NCBI GenBank assembly: GCA_030442055.1
Contig: JAUJEB010000016.1
Location: 1 to 64,000 of the forward strand
DNA length: 64,000 nucleotides
Direction of reading: 5' to 3'
DNA from: Agaribacillus aureus
GTDB lineage: Bacteria > Bacteroidota > Bacteroidia > Cytophagales > Cyclobacteriaceae
Shown here one piece after another: positions 9,016-17,727 of the stretch. How positions within the stretch are numbered: the first letter of the stretch is position 1; each line of letters begins with the position of its first letter. The translations under genes were made by a program, and so were the position numbers. The notes under the pieces were generated by a model, which was given only the letters and a program-made list of their open reading frames with translations, was not told where the DNA came from and did no database searches.

Positions 9016-10380
9016 TTATCTGACAATTTCCACTTCCTTTTCCTTGAGATATCTGTAAATAGTTGACTTTCCAATGTCTAGTTTGTTGGCTACCTTGATG
9101 ACATTATTGTCATATTTTTCAAGAAAATGCTGTATAATACGGTGGTTGTATTCTTTCAGGGTTAAATCTTCATAGGCGAAGTTATTCTCTTTTACCACGC
9201 TGTTGAAATTTATTTCAGCTTCCGTAATTTCATCTCCGCTGGTTAAGACCGCAGCTAGTTCGATCACAGACTTTAATTCTCTCACATTTCCGGGCCATGG
9301 ATACTTTAATAGTTTTTCCTGGGCCGATTTGCTAATTGATATTTTACCCAGTTGATTTTCGTTGCAGAATTGGTCTAACAGGTAGCGCGCGATGATGACA
9401 ATATCGTTGTCCCTGTCCCGGAGTGCCGGCAAGTTGACAGGTAATCCCAATAACCTGTAATATAAATCTTCTCTGAATTTTCCGTTCTTGACCTCTTCCG
9501 CCAGGTTGCGGTGAGTGGCTACTATGACGCGGGCGTCCACTTTAATGACGCTATTGCCGCCGATTCTGGTAATTTCCTTTTCCTGGAGTACTCTCAATAG
9601 TTTGGACTGGAGGTTTAGATCCATTTCACCGATCTCGTCGAGGAATATGGTGCCGCCCTGGGCCTCTTCAAATTTTCCCAATCTTCTGGCCATAGCACCA
9701 GTAAAAGCGCCTTTTTCATGCCCAAATAACTCACTTTCAATAAGTTCGTTGGGAATGGCAGCGATATTCACGGCGATAAAAGGATTTTTCTTTTTTTCAG
9801 AGTTATAATGGATTGCCTTGGCTACCAGCTCTTTACCAGTTCCGGTTTCACCTGTGATAGATACGGTAATGTTGGTCTTAACTGCCTTTTCCAATAGAGA
9901 AAAAACTTTTTTGATGGACTTGCTATTGCCAATGATACTTTTTCCGAACTCGTACTTTTCCGAAATCTCTTTTTTCAAATAAGCGATTTCATTTACCAAA
10001 GAGACGTTTTTCCTCGCGTTATTGATAGAGTTGATTAGTTTGTCTTTGGTATCTTCATCTTTTATGATGTAATCGTAAGCACCTAGCTTTAGCAATTGTA
10101 CTGCCGTCTTGACCTCCTCTTGTCCCGAAATAATGATTACCGGCAGACTTGAGTCGTAATTTTTGATTTTTTTTAACACCTCTTCTCCGGATATGTCGGG
10201 TAGTGTATAATCCAGGGTAATTATGGTTGGTTTCTCGTGTAAATGTTCTATACATTCCTTTCCACTAGAAAAAAATCTCAATTCATTGTCAGGATTGAGT
10301 TCTAGGACATATCTAAGAAATTTTACATAAGTTGGATCATCCTCAACAGCAAATATTTTTACCGGCTCTTCAGTGTACAT
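9016..10380 (-). CDS. NtrC-family sigma-54-dependent response regulator
   Basis: This 454-residue protein has three parts. The N-terminal receiver carries Asp57 in TIITLDYTLPD. The central AAA+ domain has Walker A (GETGTGKE, near 177), the sigma-54-contacting GAFTGA loop (near 225) and a Walker B (GTIFLDEIGE). The C-terminal Fis-type helix-turn-helix covers about 425-454. It should activate RpoN-dependent promoters when phosphorylated. It is the first gene of an operon with the hybrid kinase (15-bp gap). One possible target in this window is the sigma-54-type site at 29208-29223, but no link is shown. Confidence 0.95.
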   Translation of the reverse strand: MYTEEPVKIFAVEDDPTYVKFLRYVLELNPDNELRFFSSGKECIEHLHEKPTIITLDYTLPDISGEEVLKKIKNYDSSLPVIIISGQEEVKTAVQLLKLGAYDYIIKDEDTKDKLINSINNARKNVSLVNEIAYLKKEISEKYEFGKSIIGNSKSIKKVFSLLEKAVKTNITVSITGETGTGKELVAKAIHYNSEKKKNPFIAVNIAAIPNELIESELFGHEKGAFTGAMARRLGKFEEAQGGTIFLDEIGEMDLNLQSKLLRVLQEKEITRIGGNSVIKVDARVIVATHRNLAEEVKNGKFREDLYYRLLGLPVNLPALRDRDNDIVIIARYLLDQFCNENQLGKISISKSAQEKLLKYPWPGNVRELKSVIELAAVLTSGDEITEAEINFNSVVKENNFAYEDLTLKEYNHRIIQHFLEKYDNNVIKVANKLDIGKSTIYRYLKEKEVEIVR

Positions 10381-10741
10381 AATGGTTTTTCTTTGATGTG
10401 TTGCGTTATCAATTAAAATCGCTGAATAAAAAAAATATAGGGGTTTTTATATTATATAAACATAATATATTTTGGTCATTAAAATAAATCAAAAGCACTA
10501 TCGAGACCCTTAATCTTCAATGAAATCTTACGACCGCTCGCATCAGGTATTAGTTGCATTATATTAAGATAATATTCCTCTTTTGAAACAAATTGAGGTA
10601 CTTTGCATCTATTTAATTGGTACATTGTTTTTAATCTTACATAGACGATGTGCTATTATTCGGATTTTGATAGTATTTTTGATTTTGGTCCTGAACCGTT
10701 GAAGTGTATTTTAAGTCTTTCTTTATTTAAAGTGTTCTCCC
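10381..10741. other. Divergent intergenic region with an AT-rich inverted repeat
   Basis: This region separates the NtrC operon (leftward) from the rhomboid gene (rightward) and must hold both promoters. An inverted repeat TATATTAT-N6-ATAATATA at 10448-10469 lies about 70 bp upstream of the NtrC start. A possible -7 element TATTTTTG at 10674-10681 precedes the rhomboid gene but has no convincing -33 partner. No canonical -24/-12 element was found. Confidence 0.4.
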
Positions 10742-11302
10742 ATGAGTGGTTCGATTGATAAGAGTTTTATTGTACCAACCCGTTTTATTTTCATAATGTG
10801 GGCCGTGTTTAGTGTTGAGTTTTTCCTGCAAATTGATTTAGGTGTCTTTGGTATTTATCCCAGAACCTTTACGGGATTGATCGGTATTCTGACAGCCCCT
10901 TTAATTCATGGCAACCTCGGGCACATCATTTCCAACACATTTCCCATGCTGTTTTTAGGAACGACGCTATACTTTCTTTTTGACCGTATTGCGCAAAAGG
11001 TGTTTTTACAATGTTATTTTTTAACCGGTATTCTGGTCTGGCTTTTTGCACGGTCATCCTATCATATTGGGGCCAGTGGACTAATTTATGGGTTAGCTGC
11101 TTTTTTGATATTTTTTGGGCTCTTTAGAGGAGACCTGAGATCACTGCTGGTTTCGCTGCTTATCTTTGCGATCTACAATGGAATATTTTATGGGGTGCTG
11201 CCATCTCATCCAAATGTCTCGTGGGAGTCTCACTTGTGTGGTGCTATTGTCGGGGTTTATCAGGCAGCCAGGTTTAGCAAGGTTAGGAAGGTAAGTTCCT
11301 GA
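10742..11302 (+). CDS. Rhomboid-family intramembrane serine protease
   Basis: This 186-residue membrane protein has about six hydrophobic helices. It shows the rhomboid signature: HxxxN (His61, Asn65), the catalytic GASG (Ser112), and the second catalytic residue His164 in SWESHLCGAIVG. Such enzymes cleave transmembrane helices of substrate proteins. The size is typical of a minimal six-helix rhomboid. The gene stands alone, converging on the cyclophilin gene, with a shared terminator between them. The substrate is unknown. Confidence 0.92.
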   Translation: MSGSIDKSFIVPTRFIFIMWAVFSVEFFLQIDLGVFGIYPRTFTGLIGILTAPLIHGNLGHIISNTFPMLFLGTTLYFLFDRIAQKVFLQCYFLTGILVWLFARSSYHIGASGLIYGLAAFLIFFGLFRGDLRSLLVSLLIFAIYNGIFYGVLPSHPNVSWESHLCGAIVGVYQAARFSKVRKVSS

Positions 11303-11322
11303 CAGCGAGCTATTAAATGCAA

Positions 11323-11359
11323 AAGGCTAACCTTTTGGGTTAGCCTTAATATTTTTTTT
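11323..11359 (+). terminator. Terminator between rhomboid and cyclophilin genes (probably bidirectional)
   Basis: A perfect 10-bp stem AAGGCTAACC/GGTTAGCCTT with a TTTTG loop is followed by an eight-T run after a short AATA. On the minus strand the hairpin is followed by a weaker T-rich stretch, so it may also end the cyclophilin transcript. Confidence 0.88.
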
Positions 11360-11368
11360 CAGCAGGTG

Positions 11369-11803
11369 TTAGTCGGCGATGACTACCTTATTAATTTTGT
11401 CGCCCTGCCTGATGTCGTCGATCACTTCCAGGCCGTCAATCACTTTTCCAAAACATGTATGGTTTCGGTCAAGGTGTTGCGTATTTTCCCGACCGTGGCA
11501 AATAAAAAATTGCGAGCCGCCGGTATTCCTTCCCGCGTGGGCCATTGATAAAACACCTCGATCGTGGAACTGGTTGTCGCCGTCCAGTTCGCAGTCGATC
11601 TGGTAGCCCGGCCCTCCGGCACCGGTGCCATCGGGGCATCCTCCCTGGATAACAAAATTTGGAATTACACGATGAAAAGTCAGCCCATCATAAAAACCCT
11701 TTTTCGATAGAGAGATAAAATTCTCAACGGTTTTCGGAGCGTCGTTTTCATAAAACTCTACTTTCATGATACCTTTATCGGTATGGATTTCTCCTTTTTT
11801 CAT
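11369..11803 (-). CDS. Cyclophilin-type peptidyl-prolyl cis-trans isomerase
   Basis: This 144-residue single-domain cyclophilin has no signal peptide, so it is cytoplasmic. Active-site motifs are visible: FHRVIPNFVIQGG (Arg and Gln of the catalytic pocket), MAHAGRNTGGSQFFI and the HLDRNHTCFGKV loop. The loop has His where many family members have Trp, as is common in bacterial forms. It isomerises peptidyl-prolyl bonds during folding. It lies 22 bp downstream of the DUF3127 gene and is probably co-transcribed with it. Confidence 0.95.
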   Translation of the reverse strand: MKKGEIHTDKGIMKVEFYENDAPKTVENFISLSKKGFYDGLTFHRVIPNFVIQGGCPDGTGAGGPGYQIDCELDGDNQFHDRGVLSMAHAGRNTGGSQFFICHGRENTQHLDRNHTCFGKVIDGLEVIDDIRQGDKINKVVIAD

Positions 11804-11824
11804 ATGAATATTAGTTGATAGCTC

Positions 11825-12208
11825 TTAAAATGGTAGTTTTTCGTTATCCCCTTCGTCATCACTTAGCCATTCCGGCTCAGACTGGGCGTCCAACGAAGTT
11901 TCTTGCGGGGCTCCGGCAGCTTGCGCTTCTTCTGCCGGCTGTAGCCGCCAGGCTTGCAGGCTGTTAAAATATTTGACTTCCCCTTTCGGATCGGTCCATT
12001 TCCTTCCTTTGAGGTTAAAAAATACATTTACCTCCTGTCCCGCCGAAAAGCTATCCAGAAGATCACATTTTTCCTGAATGAGTTCAAATTTTAGTAATTC
12101 GGGGTATTGCGGGTTTTCAGCGTATTCCAGGATAAATTCCCTTTTGCGGAAGGTGTTTGTAACGTTCTGTGTATCAAAAACCTCCAATAACTTTCCTTTG
12201 ATATCCAT
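11825..12208 (-). CDS. DUF3127 protein with an SSB-like acidic C-terminal tip
   Basis: This 127-residue protein matches the DUF3127 family, which is frequent in Bacteroidota and is thought to adopt an OB-like fold. The core covers about 1-90 (start MDIKGKLLEVF; conserved FRKREFILEY and GRKWTDPKGEVKYFNSLQAW). A low-complexity Ala/Gln/Glu linker follows. The last residues, SDDEGDNEKLPF, resemble the acidic tip of single-stranded DNA-binding protein, which ends in DDDxPF and docks replication and repair partners. This suggests, but does not prove, a single-stranded nucleic-acid or SSB-partner role. It is upstream of the cyclophilin gene in the same operon. Confidence 0.85.
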   Translation of the reverse strand: MDIKGKLLEVFDTQNVTNTFRKREFILEYAENPQYPELLKFELIQEKCDLLDSFSAGQEVNVFFNLKGRKWTDPKGEVKYFNSLQAWRLQPAEEAQAAGAPQETSLDAQSEPEWLSDDEGDNEKLPF

Positions 12209-12215
12209 GATATTA

Positions 12216-12246
12216 AATTAAAAATGCAGCCTGTTTACAGGCTGCA
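12216..12246 (-). terminator. Terminator of the minus-strand lipoprotein gene
   Basis: A 9-bp perfect stem TGCAGCCTG/CAGGCTGCA with a 4-nt loop is followed on the minus strand by TTTTTAATTT. It lies about 80 bp past the stop of the gene at 12324-13475 and just before the DUF3127 start codon. Confidence 0.8.
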
Positions 12247-12323
12247 AATTTAATCAAATAGTTTATATTTTGAATAGTTTTATCAAATAGGATTGCAATA
12301 CCTCCCACAATTCGATAAAGCCG

Positions 12324-13475
12324 CTAATATCTGCTATAAAATGACCTTATTCTATTTGTCAATTGGTTATAAAGCGGTCCTGTAAAGGCGATAAACAGAT
12401 CCTGTGGAAGGGGAGGGGGAACCTCCTTTTCGTTGCAAAGCGCCAGTTGGTCCTTGCTAAGTGCTCTTTCGTCGCCATTGAAATTTGCCCATTCCGAAAA
12501 CCAGACGAATTCACTGGCAAAGTTCTCGCTGAACAATATTTCTTCATTTGCGGCATTGACTACCAGCATATTTAATACACCGGAGGATATTACCTCTTTG
12601 CGGTAGGTAGTCAATTTTGCTTTAACCTCTCCAAATACATCTACCACGCTATCCTTAGCAACTTCCAGCTCTCCTACTTTTACCCCTTCTTTTACCAGGG
12701 TTTCAACCGTTTCTTTCACGTGGGTTTGCCCCACCATATAGTCCTGAAACTGGATTTTCATCACCTGATCGGGGTGTTGCAGGTTTTCTACCTGGGCCTC
12801 TTTAGGAGAATAATATCTCACAAACTCATTAGTATTGTAGGAATTCAGGAATTCCTGCACTTTTTCCAGAAAAAAATCAGCAGTAACCTTGTATCGCAAA
12901 GAGGGCACCGGTATTTGATTAACAACTACCTTTAAGGTGGCAAAATACTTTGCCTCCCGGATCCTTTCCTGTGTATCTTTAAAGCCGGGTACAAAACGAT
13001 CGGCTTCCACAAAATCAAAATAAGCCTGCTTGGCACCCTCTCGTGTATTGCTGTTGAAGGCTACCAAACCCGCGTCGTAGCTCTCTTCAGCTGCCTTGTT
13101 TTTTGACTCTACCAACTCACTGAAATAACTCCTGGGATTTGGAATTACATTTAGCGCTCCCGGAGACCGGCGGATAGCTTCATACATTTGGTTGATTTTC
13201 TCATAATTGTAAACCACATTTCTCCATTTTTTGGGATCATTGGAAGCCATCAAATTCTTGGATTGATCAAGAAACCAATCAACTGATAGAGGGTAACTAT
13301 TTCTTAACGTCTCCTGAGCCTTCTTTTGGTTGGGCTTACTTCTCAACCTATTAACCGCCTTCATTACGGCATCATAATAGTTTCCTCTTTGCAATGATTT
13401 TTTGCCAGACGAACAACCATCTAAAATTAGCAATGGTATCAGCAATATAACCAGGTAAGTGTATTTATTTAACAT
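12324..13475 (-). CDS. Putative lipoprotein with TPR-like helical repeats
   Basis: This 383-residue protein has an N-terminal hydrophobic segment ending LLILDGCSSG. The Cys at about residue 21 is a plausible lipidation site, although Asp at -2 is atypical. The next part (GNYYDAVMKAVNRLRSKPNQKKAQETL) has the look of solenoid helical repeats. The C-terminal half (from about 200) is predicted beta-rich, with no recognised domain. It is probably anchored in the outer membrane or facing the periplasm. I do not recognise a function. Confidence 0.75.
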   Translation of the reverse strand: MLNKYTYLVILLIPLLILDGCSSGKKSLQRGNYYDAVMKAVNRLRSKPNQKKAQETLRNSYPLSVDWFLDQSKNLMASNDPKKWRNVVYNYEKINQMYEAIRRSPGALNVIPNPRSYFSELVESKNKAAEESYDAGLVAFNSNTREGAKQAYFDFVEADRFVPGFKDTQERIREAKYFATLKVVVNQIPVPSLRYKVTADFFLEKVQEFLNSYNTNEFVRYYSPKEAQVENLQHPDQVMKIQFQDYMVGQTHVKETVETLVKEGVKVGELEVAKDSVVDVFGEVKAKLTTYRKEVISSGVLNMLVVNAANEEILFSENFASEFVWFSEWANFNGDERALSKDQLALCNEKEVPPPLPQDLFIAFTGPLYNQLTNRIRSFYSRY

Positions 13476-13640
13476 GATATAGTGGTCGTTATTTAAATAT
13501 TCGGCAATTTAATGTTATTCGGGTTTGCCACCAGCTATTCTTAGTTAAAATAATTGTATATGTAAGCTTTTAACTCAAAAAGTTTCAAAAAAAGCTGAAG
13601 ACCTAAATGAATTCAAAGCAAACCGTATAAAGATTGTGTC

Positions 13641-15020
13641 TTAAAACAGCGTAACCCCGAAGAAGGTTTCTAACACACTCATTATCAAAAGAATACTTAA
13701 TATCAGTGGACATATTATCCGGACGCCCAGATCAACGTATTTTTCAGCGAAACTTCCTTTGAAGTTTGGATAACCGGCCTCCAACTCCTTGTTCAGGTTT
13801 TCTTTTTTCCACACATACGCTGCAAAAATTGTTATTAGAATCCCTCCAAGTGGTAAAAATGTATCGTTGGCTATGTGACCAATGAAGGTCATAAAGTCGG
13901 TAGGGGAGTCGGCGCCAACGTAGGTAATAAACTTAGTAAGCGATTCCGAATATCCATTTGCCATTAAAGATGGGAGGCCAATGACAAAAATAATTAATGC
14001 GATGATCCAGACTGCTTTTTTCCTTTGGATCTTATATTCATCTACCACATAGGAAACAGGAACTTCCAATAGCGATATGGTACTTGTGAGGGCGGCAAAC
14101 GATAGTAGCAGGAAAAAAGCACCTCCTATAATTACACCGAGATTTCCACCCAGACTTTCGAATACACCCGGCAAAGTGATGAAAATGAGACCTGGTCCAC
14201 CATTTGTATCCAGTCCCTGGGAAAATACGAAAGGGAATAACATCAAACCAGCCAGAAACGCAATACCGACGTCTGCCAGCGTAATAAAGGCAGCGGAAGC
14301 AACGATGTTTTCATTTTTGTTCACATAGCTACCATAGGTAATGATGGCGCCCATGCCAAGGGAAAGCGAGAAGAAAGCCTGTCCCAAGGCGCTGCGAATG
14401 ACTGATAGGTTGATTTTTGAAAAATCCGGCACGAGATAAAATTCGACCCCCTTCATAGCATTGGGCAGGGTCATGGCATAAATTACCAGTCCCAGTATCA
14501 TGGCAATAAGGGAAGGCATTAAAATTTTGGCGGCTTTTTCAATTCCTCCCGAAACACCTCTTGAAACAATAAAGGTAGTTGTAAGCATAAATACGGTGGC
14601 ATAACCCCCAACTGTTAACACATCCTTTGTGAAAGCGCCAAATTGATTGCCAATGTCAAAATTTCCCGTAATAATTTCAACAAAGTAACCAAAAGCCCAG
14701 CCGGCAACTACATTATAATAAGAAAGAATTAGCGTACCACATGCGATCCCTAAAATGCCAACGATACGCCATTTTTTAAAACCTAAGGCCGTGTAAGCCC
14801 CTGCTGCGTTTAATTGGGTTTTTCTGCCGATGGCAATTTCAGTTACCATAACAGGGAAGGCCAGAATGAAACAAAATAAAACGTACATAGCTACAAAAGC
14901 CGCCCCTCCGCCCTGGCCAACTTCAAAAGGAAATTTCCAAATATTTCCAAGTCCTACAGCTGACCCTGCTGCTGCTAGTACAAATCCTAATCGGCTGGAA
15001 AAACCGCCTCTTTGTGCCAT
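13641..15020 (-). CDS. Sodium-dependent transporter of the NSS (SNF) family
   Basis: This 459-residue protein has 11-12 hydrophobic helices. It opens with SSRLGFVLAAAGSAVGLGNIW, the unwound TM1 signature of the neurotransmitter:sodium symporter family (LeuT fold). The family imports amino acids or related amines using the Na+ gradient across the inner membrane. The length is typical for short bacterial NSS members with 11 helices. The gene stands alone, reading away from the candidate origin region. The substrate cannot be read from sequence. Confidence 0.95.
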   Translation of the reverse strand: MAQRGGFSSRLGFVLAAAGSAVGLGNIWKFPFEVGQGGGAAFVAMYVLFCFILAFPVMVTEIAIGRKTQLNAAGAYTALGFKKWRIVGILGIACGTLILSYYNVVAGWAFGYFVEIITGNFDIGNQFGAFTKDVLTVGGYATVFMLTTTFIVSRGVSGGIEKAAKILMPSLIAMILGLVIYAMTLPNAMKGVEFYLVPDFSKINLSVIRSALGQAFFSLSLGMGAIITYGSYVNKNENIVASAAFITLADVGIAFLAGLMLFPFVFSQGLDTNGGPGLIFITLPGVFESLGGNLGVIIGGAFFLLLSFAALTSTISLLEVPVSYVVDEYKIQRKKAVWIIALIIFVIGLPSLMANGYSESLTKFITYVGADSPTDFMTFIGHIANDTFLPLGGILITIFAAYVWKKENLNKELEAGYPNFKGSFAEKYVDLGVRIICPLILSILLIMSVLETFFGVTLF

Positions 15021-15783
15021 AATTTAGAGTTTAGATGAATTGAAAAATAAGTTTGCCTTTTTTTGGTCTGGACAAAATGACAAATCATTATAGATAATGG
15101 GGAAAACAGGTTTAATGTCTAATAAAACTAATTTCGAATATGGTAAAAAAAAATATGTTTTTTAAATAATCCGTTAAAAATATGTGGTTAGACTGACAGG
15201 GGCTTTAGAGAGGGTATAAAAAAGCGGAAAATCTCCTAGTTGAAAATTTCCCGCTCAACTTTACAAAACCGTAGTTTCATAAAGCTACAAAGGCCCAATA
15301 TAAATTTTTTCTCATCTATCAACCTAGGATAAACCTAAGTAGTGCTCAAACTTTTTGACAGGTGGTGGATTTTTCGAAGATAATCCTTACGGCGTAATCC
15401 TCTAAAAATCAAATATATATTGTCTTTTGCATAGGAAAGGTAGCTAGGATACCAATAGATTCCGAATTTTTATACCTTTTTTTTTACACAAATTTCCCAC
15501 AGTTAAAAGACATAAAAACTTGTAAATTCACATAGTTATCCCCCAGCTTAAGACGCTTGTCCACAAGTTATCCACAGTTAATGGTTGGCGGACGTAGTCT
15601 GTGTAAATATTCATTTAAGACCAAGAGCCAGCGCCTATGTAAACATGTAATAACTGGTCATGGCTGATAGGGAATAAAATTATGTAGCTTATTTAAAAAT
15701 TAACTTAGCTTTATTAGTTTTGACGGAAGGTTCGGGTTTTCCTGTGAACCAAAATTTTTAAGCCATCATAACTTCTTTTCAAA
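15021..15783. other. 763-bp AT-rich divergent intergenic region with DnaA-box cluster
   Basis: There is no ORF of coding character here. The left part (15100-15180) is very AT-rich with long A and T runs. An imperfect hairpin lies at about 15222-15256 (GCGGaAAA / TTTcCCGC). The right part holds the DnaA-like boxes listed separately. The genes on both sides read away from the region. Confidence 0.55.
15493..15576 (+). other. Candidate replication origin: cluster of DnaA-box-like 9-mers
   Basis: A perfect DnaA box, TTATCCACA, lies at 15568-15576. A one-mismatch box, TTGTCCACA, lies 11 bp before it (15557-15565). Two two-mismatch boxes follow the same direction: TTATCCCCC (15536-15544) and TTTCCCACA (15493-15501). 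Starts are spaced 43, 21 and 11 bp, the last two near whole helical turns. A strongly AT-rich stretch lies to the left and the flanking genes diverge. dnaA itself is not nearby, so this remains a candidate. Confidence 0.45.
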
Positions 15784-16305
15784 ATGAACAAAACGTTAGA
15801 AAGTGTGAGTGAATTTCACAAAACCTTTGGTGCTCCCGTATTGAATAGTCCACAAGTCCCGGGTGAAGATCGCGTCAGACTTAGATTGACTTTGATCCTG
15901 GAAGAATTGAGCGAGCTGGCAGAAGCTTCAGGGGCGGCCAAAATTTTCAATGAAATGATGAAAAATAAGGTAGCTGCTTTTGAGGAGAAGCCAGAAGTGA
16001 CCGATACAGGGGAAGCACTGGATGCCTTGTGTGATTTACAGGTGGTGCTGAATGGATCAACGTTGGAATATGGACTGCAAGGCAGGTTTGATGAGGCTTT
16101 TGATGAGGTACATCGATCTAACATGAGTAAAGCTTGTGCCAGTCAGGAGGAAGCAGAAGCATCAGTGCTCAAATATCAAGAGCAAGGCGTCGAAACGGTG
16201 CTTGAAAAAGTGAATGGCAAATATGTTATCTACAGGGCCTCTGATCACAAAATACTCAAGGGAATAAATTACTTTAGTCCTGATATAAGTCAATTCGCTA
16301 AATAG
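15784..16305 (+). CDS. MazG/HisE-like nucleoside triphosphate pyrophosphohydrolase
   Basis: This 173-residue all-alpha protein has the MazG-superfamily metal-binding pattern: EELSELAEA (ExxE, near residues 38-46), then EALDALCDLQVV (acidic residues near 80-88). It belongs to the phosphoribosyl-ATP pyrophosphohydrolase-like group, but there is no histidine-biosynthesis neighbour. A house-cleaning role on non-canonical NTPs is therefore as likely as a HisE role. It is the first gene to the right of the candidate origin. Confidence 0.85.
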   Translation: MNKTLESVSEFHKTFGAPVLNSPQVPGEDRVRLRLTLILEELSELAEASGAAKIFNEMMKNKVAAFEEKPEVTDTGEALDALCDLQVVLNGSTLEYGLQGRFDEAFDEVHRSNMSKACASQEEAEASVLKYQEQGVETVLEKVNGKYVIYRASDHKILKGINYFSPDISQFAK

Positions 16306-16333
16306 TCGTCGGCACGGGTGGTAAAATAAGCCG

Positions 16334-16840
16334 CTAACCCAGATTTGGGGCTTGCTCCTTTAAACTCATTACCTGAATAGATGCCAGTGAAATCAGGCAG
16401 TAGGCTGTGAAGTAGTAAAAACCACTCTCCAATTCAGCATGGATACCCTCATTGGACTTAGTTGCCAGATAGGCTAAAAATACGCCCACAACAAATACAT
16501 CGGCCATAGACCATTTGCCAATGGCATAAACAAAGCGATAAAGTTTAAGTCTGTTTTTGATTTGCTTAAAGAATAATACAATCAATAAGATGACGGCTTT
16601 AAGTAACGGCACTATGATGCTGAAGAAAAGAATTAATATGGCTACAATTTCATTTTTTTCCTGGAATAATGTCTCGATGGTTTCAACAATATTTTGTGTT
16701 CTTTCATAAAATGTCATTTTACCGATAAGGGGTAGTTCGGCACCAATTTCCAGGGTCAGTATGGGATTTGTTAATCCGGGGTAAAGGCATATTAAAGAGA
16801 TAATGATTAAGGCAAAGGAAATTTTATTTCTTAATAACAT
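16334..16840 (-). CDS. PqiA-like (paraquat-inducible protein A) inner-membrane protein
   Basis: This 168-residue protein has four hydrophobic helices and the PqiA signature around PLLKAVILLIVL and GKWSMADVFVVGVFLAYL. It is half the length of E. coli PqiA, having one PqiA domain and no zinc ribbon. In Proteobacteria PqiA works with MCE proteins in envelope lipid transport. No MCE gene is nearby, so the function is uncertain. A long charged loop (about 45-62, NIVETIETLFQEKNE) faces one side of the membrane. Confidence 0.8.
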   Translation of the reverse strand: MLLRNKISFALIIISLICLYPGLTNPILTLEIGAELPLIGKMTFYERTQNIVETIETLFQEKNEIVAILILFFSIIVPLLKAVILLIVLFFKQIKNRLKLYRFVYAIGKWSMADVFVVGVFLAYLATKSNEGIHAELESGFYYFTAYCLISLASIQVMSLKEQAPNLG

Positions 16841-16930
16841 AGATGAATTTTAAATCAGAACGATAATAATTGTGAGATTAAAGAAAGAAATCGAATTATG
16901 CAATAATTACCACTTTGAAAAAATGATCAT

Positions 16931-17647
16931 TTAATTGGTCGAGAACAGGATTCCCAAAGATATCTCAAACCCGGTAAAATCTACCTCCGAGCCGGGAAAG
17001 GCGGTCTCCATGATGTTAATACCCGTTTCATCTCCCCCGGTTATGGTTCCGGAGAGGTTTACTTCAGCCTGACCGATGTAATAGTAACCGCCCATAGAAA
17101 TACCGAAATTGTTTTTCAGATAAAATATATACTCACCCCCAAAATGAATACCGAATCCTATATTATTGTCTGCCTCAAAATCTGAATTTGCCACCTGCCA
17201 GCCGGTATAGGGAATGAGCGCGCGATCAAGATTTCCCTCATTGATTTTTTGGTCAAAGTTAAAAAATGTGAAACCACCTCCCTTTATTCTAAAAACGTGG
17301 TCGTTGTTGCCAAACTCCAGCACCAGCTCCAATGGTACCAAAAGGGTAAAGGTGGGACCGATCAGCGGTTTTTTGCTTTCAAATGGCAATGACTTAACAT
17401 TCAACCCCGACATTCGGTAAAGGGTTACGCCGGTTTCTACGGAAAGATAATCAGTGATATTAATACCAAAACCGCGGAAAGAGATCGGGCTGATAGGTGC
17501 TGAGAAGTAGCCGTTTTTGGGAATAAAAAATGAGGCTGAAACCCCTATTTCCTGCGCTTTTAGCTGATTGCTTCCCGAAAGTCCACCTAATATCAAAAGG
17601 GTCACGGCGATAATGGACGTGACTTTAGTTTTAAATACCACATTCAT
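16931..17647 (-). CDS. Outer-membrane beta-barrel protein, function unknown
   Basis: This 238-residue protein has a cleavable signal peptide (hydrophobic core about 10-27, then QLKAQEIG). Alternating amphipathic strands rich in Gly and aromatic residues follow (ITDYLSVETGVTLY, NNFGISMGGYYYIG). It ends GFEISLGILFSTN, a typical beta-barrel end. No enzyme motif is seen. It lies downstream of the NRPS gene on the same strand, separated by an 80-bp gap that holds a strong inverted repeat. Confidence 0.75.
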   Translation of the reverse strand: MNVVFKTKVTSIIAVTLLILGGLSGSNQLKAQEIGVSASFFIPKNGYFSAPISPISFRGFGINITDYLSVETGVTLYRMSGLNVKSLPFESKKPLIGPTFTLLVPLELVLEFGNNDHVFRIKGGGFTFFNFDQKINEGNLDRALIPYTGWQVANSDFEADNNIGFGIHFGGEYIFYLKNNFGISMGGYYYIGQAEVNLSGTITGGDETGINIMETAFPGSEVDFTGFEISLGILFSTN

Positions 17648-17650
17648 AAA

Positions 17651-17688
17651 TTTAACATCTTAATACTTAAGGAAGTTAAGATGTTAAA
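17651..17688. promoter_or_regulatory. Perfect 13-bp inverted repeat between NRPS and barrel gene
   Basis: Arms TTTAACATCTTAA and TTAAGATGTTAAA are separated by 12 nt. The repeat lies right before the start codon of the barrel gene (ending at 17647) and 40 bp past the NRPS stop. It could be a dimer operator of the barrel gene or a hairpin in its leader. It lacks the GC-rich stem and T-tract of a standard terminator. Confidence 0.6.
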
Positions 17689-17727
17689 TATTGTGCGGTA
17701 AAACAAATCCTGCCTGATTATTCCATC

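Noticed and set aside
10600-10620. GG...TTTGC sequence as a sigma-54 promoter for the rhomboid gene
   Set aside because: GG and GC are only 6 bp apart instead of 10.
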